From Reticulitermes lucifugus (taxonomy: Eukaryota > Arthropoda > Insecta > Blattodea > Rhinotermitidae), in contig JAKCWW010002938.1 in NCBI GenBank assembly GCA_026260175.1, positions 6,781-40,125 of the forward strand: a stretch of 33,345 bases of DNA, written 5' to 3'. A program made the translations under genes and the position numbers. The notes beneath the pieces were generated by a model. It saw nothing but the letters and a program-made list of their open reading frames with translations. It searched no databases and was not told the origin of the DNA. Below are positions 32,244-33,345 of this stretch, piece after piece (position 1 is the first letter of the stretch; every line of letters begins with the position of its first letter).

Positions 32244-32402
32244 CTGTAATGACATGAACAAGACAATTAATAATGCAGCTTCAACTGCAGAGGCTATATA
32301 GAATGTGACAGAGCAATTGCATACCTGTAATATTTTGTCATGCATCAGGAGTCCAGACTTCGCTGCTGGGCTGCCATCATGCACTTCCGTTACGTATATG
32401 CC
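32133..32402 (-). CDS. TAX1BP3: TAX1BP3/TIP-1-like single PDZ protein, last two exons (5' part outside window)
   Basis: TIP-1 is a small cytosolic protein that is almost entirely one PDZ domain and binds C-terminal motifs of partners (family knowledge). Exons at 32325-32402 and 32133-32243 are separated by an 81-bp intron (donor gtatgc, acceptor attacag). The first gives GIYVTEVHDGSPAAKSGLLM, then HDKILQ; the second gives CNGYDFTMVTHKKAVDYIKK, then HPVLNLLVARKGVTST and TAA. Human TIP-1 has the same order: GIYVT.V..GGPA...GL..GDKI.QVNG.D.TMVTH. The His in MVTH is the alpha-B residue that selects class I ligands. The carboxylate-binding loop exon (GFSIGGG-like) is not found up to 33345, so the gene is partial here. 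The Gly of GDKI is His, and the usual NG before the domain end is CNG. The C-terminal tail is shorter than in human. Confidence 0.88.
   Translation of the reverse strand, partial: GIYVTEVHDGSPAAKSGLLMHDKILQVCNCSVTFYIASAVEAALLIVLFMSLQCNGYDFTMVTHKKAVDYIKKHPVLNLLVARKGVTST
32325..32402 (-). CDS. TAX1BP3: TAX1BP3-like penultimate exon
   Basis: 26 codons, acceptor catgtatttacag, donor gtatgc. Encodes the PDZ middle, GIYVTEVHDGSPAAKSGLLM and HDKILQ. Confidence 0.87.
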
Positions 32403-32639
32403 CTGTAAATACATGTAAGTCTTCGACTGTACAAGCATCACTGTACCATAGCAATGGCTGGACTACCCTGAGGGCATGGAAAGAAGTTCCATGTATTGTG
32501 ACAATGAAGGTTTTTCACTTTCTACTTTCCCTCCAGCCCACAGCTATTTTTATCAGTTATCACTGCTGACATTCATGTGACCCATGTCACTGGCTGGCTG
32601 GTGGAGAATGTGCAGAAATATGTTGCAGGGTAAAGTATA

Positions 32640-32992
32640 CCTTTTATACTTTGGAGGAATATTTTAATTATTTTAACCATAACAAAAATGATAACACAAT
32701 ATGAATGTTGTAATTGAGCTTATGTTCTGCCTGTAATAGTTTGCTTAGGTTTCTGACTTTTAATCTTATTTCAATAGTTTTTGGTACTCTGTCATCTATA
32801 CTTATTAGTACAATTTTATTTATTTTGTATGGATATCGTCACATATTGACAACAACCTATGGCTATGCTTGTTAAGTATATCGTTAAGACTATTGTAAAG
32901 GTTATCTGACGAATTCCATATCCCATGGTGCGGATTACTGTACCCTCTGTAGATTACTGGATATATAAATAAATATGAATATGAATATAAAA
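32640..32992 (+). mobile_element. Probable non-LTR retrotransposon 3' end
   Basis: AT-rich with the terminal block tgtaccctctgtagattact, then ggatatataaataaatatga and atatgaatat, a simple-repeat tail like those of arthropod LINEs. No ORF2 frame is preserved. It lies upstream of the visible TAX1BP3-like exons, on the opposite strand. Confidence 0.45.
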
Positions 32993-33151
32993 CAACAATG
33001 ATAATGATGATAACAATGACTTGTTGAACCTCAACTATATTTTACCATGGGCAGCGACTGCTAACACCACATTTTCCACGTACACATCCCCTGCATTAAC
33101 CTTTACGACCTACATAATTTGTAGTATGCATATTTAATCCATTGGTTCCTA

Positions 33152-33283
33152 TTACAATAGTCTTTCATTCTCTTCTTCGCACCCTGTTCCTTTAAGAAAA
33201 ATTTTAATATTATCCTCCCATCTATGCCTAGATCTTCCAAGTGGCCTCTTCCCATCAGATTTCCCCATCAAAACCCTATATGT
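33152..33283 (-). pseudogene. LINE ORF2 C-terminal fragment
   Basis: Minus strand reads TYRVLMGKSDGKRPLGRSRH, then RWEDNIKIFLKGTGCE to a stop at 33152-33154. The GKRPLGRPR.RWEDNIK motif is characteristic of sequence following the reverse transcriptase in several arthropod non-LTR retrotransposons. The fragment is cut at its upstream side by the repeat starting at 33285. Confidence 0.75.
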
Positions 33284-33284
33284 A

Positions 33285-33345
33285 CAGTGATACCTCGGCT
33301 AACAAAGATAATTCGTTCCGGAATCACATTCGTTAGCCGAAACGT
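33285..33345 (+). mobile_element. pogo/Tigger-type MITE end, truncated by the window edge
   Basis: Sequence begins CAGTGATACCTCGGCTAAC straight after TA (33283-33284), followed by taattcgttccggaat and a short inverted copy ttcgttagccgaaacg. CAGTG.TACCTCGG..(A)ACGAA..TAAT.CGTTCCG is a classic terminal repeat of this group. It inserted into the adjacent LINE fragment. Confidence 0.7.

Overview
This is a eukaryotic nuclear window, most likely from an insect. It is AT-rich and gene-poor. All four recognisable protein-coding genes are split by GT-AG introns, and the spaces between exons are full of decayed DNA transposons, MITEs, LINE 3' ends and foldback (snapback) repeats. The NDUFB6 protein has the long insect-type N-terminus. 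The repeat style reminds me of termite or cockroach genomes, but that placement is from memory and is weak.

Layout, left to right. Positions 1-7309 hold no convincing gene. They contain a MADF-like first exon with an in-frame stop (1904-2033) and two hAT-type MITEs (about 2636-2834 and 5594-5994). Positions 7310-14643 (minus) carry a complete six-exon gene for the exosome ring subunit RRP42/EXOSC7. The exons join in frame to 291 codons, the length of the human protein. Its introns hold three foldback or foldback-derived repeats and several tandem arrays. Positions 16528-20533 (minus) carry NDUFB6 in three exons (about 162 aa). Positions 22087-23445 (plus) carry NDUFA5 in three exons (119 aa). 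These two mitochondrial complex I accessory subunits are arranged head to head, with 1.55 kb between start codons.

From 23446 to 32132 there is a repeat-dominated stretch: a broken Tigger/pogo transposase just after NDUFA5, a degenerate array, an unidentified ORF, a hAT MITE, a pogo-type MITE with TA duplication, and other terminal inverted repeats. At 32133-32402 (minus) lie the last two exons of a TAX1BP3/TIP-1-like single-PDZ gene, whose 5' part lies beyond the window. The right edge is a LINE fragment interrupted by a pogo-type terminal repeat.

Functionally, two genes serve complex I of the respiratory chain, one serves RNA 3' processing and decay, and one is a PDZ adaptor. No operon-like logic applies. 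The strongest unusual signals are the cluster of foldback elements sharing tip and core motifs, and the divergent complex I pair.
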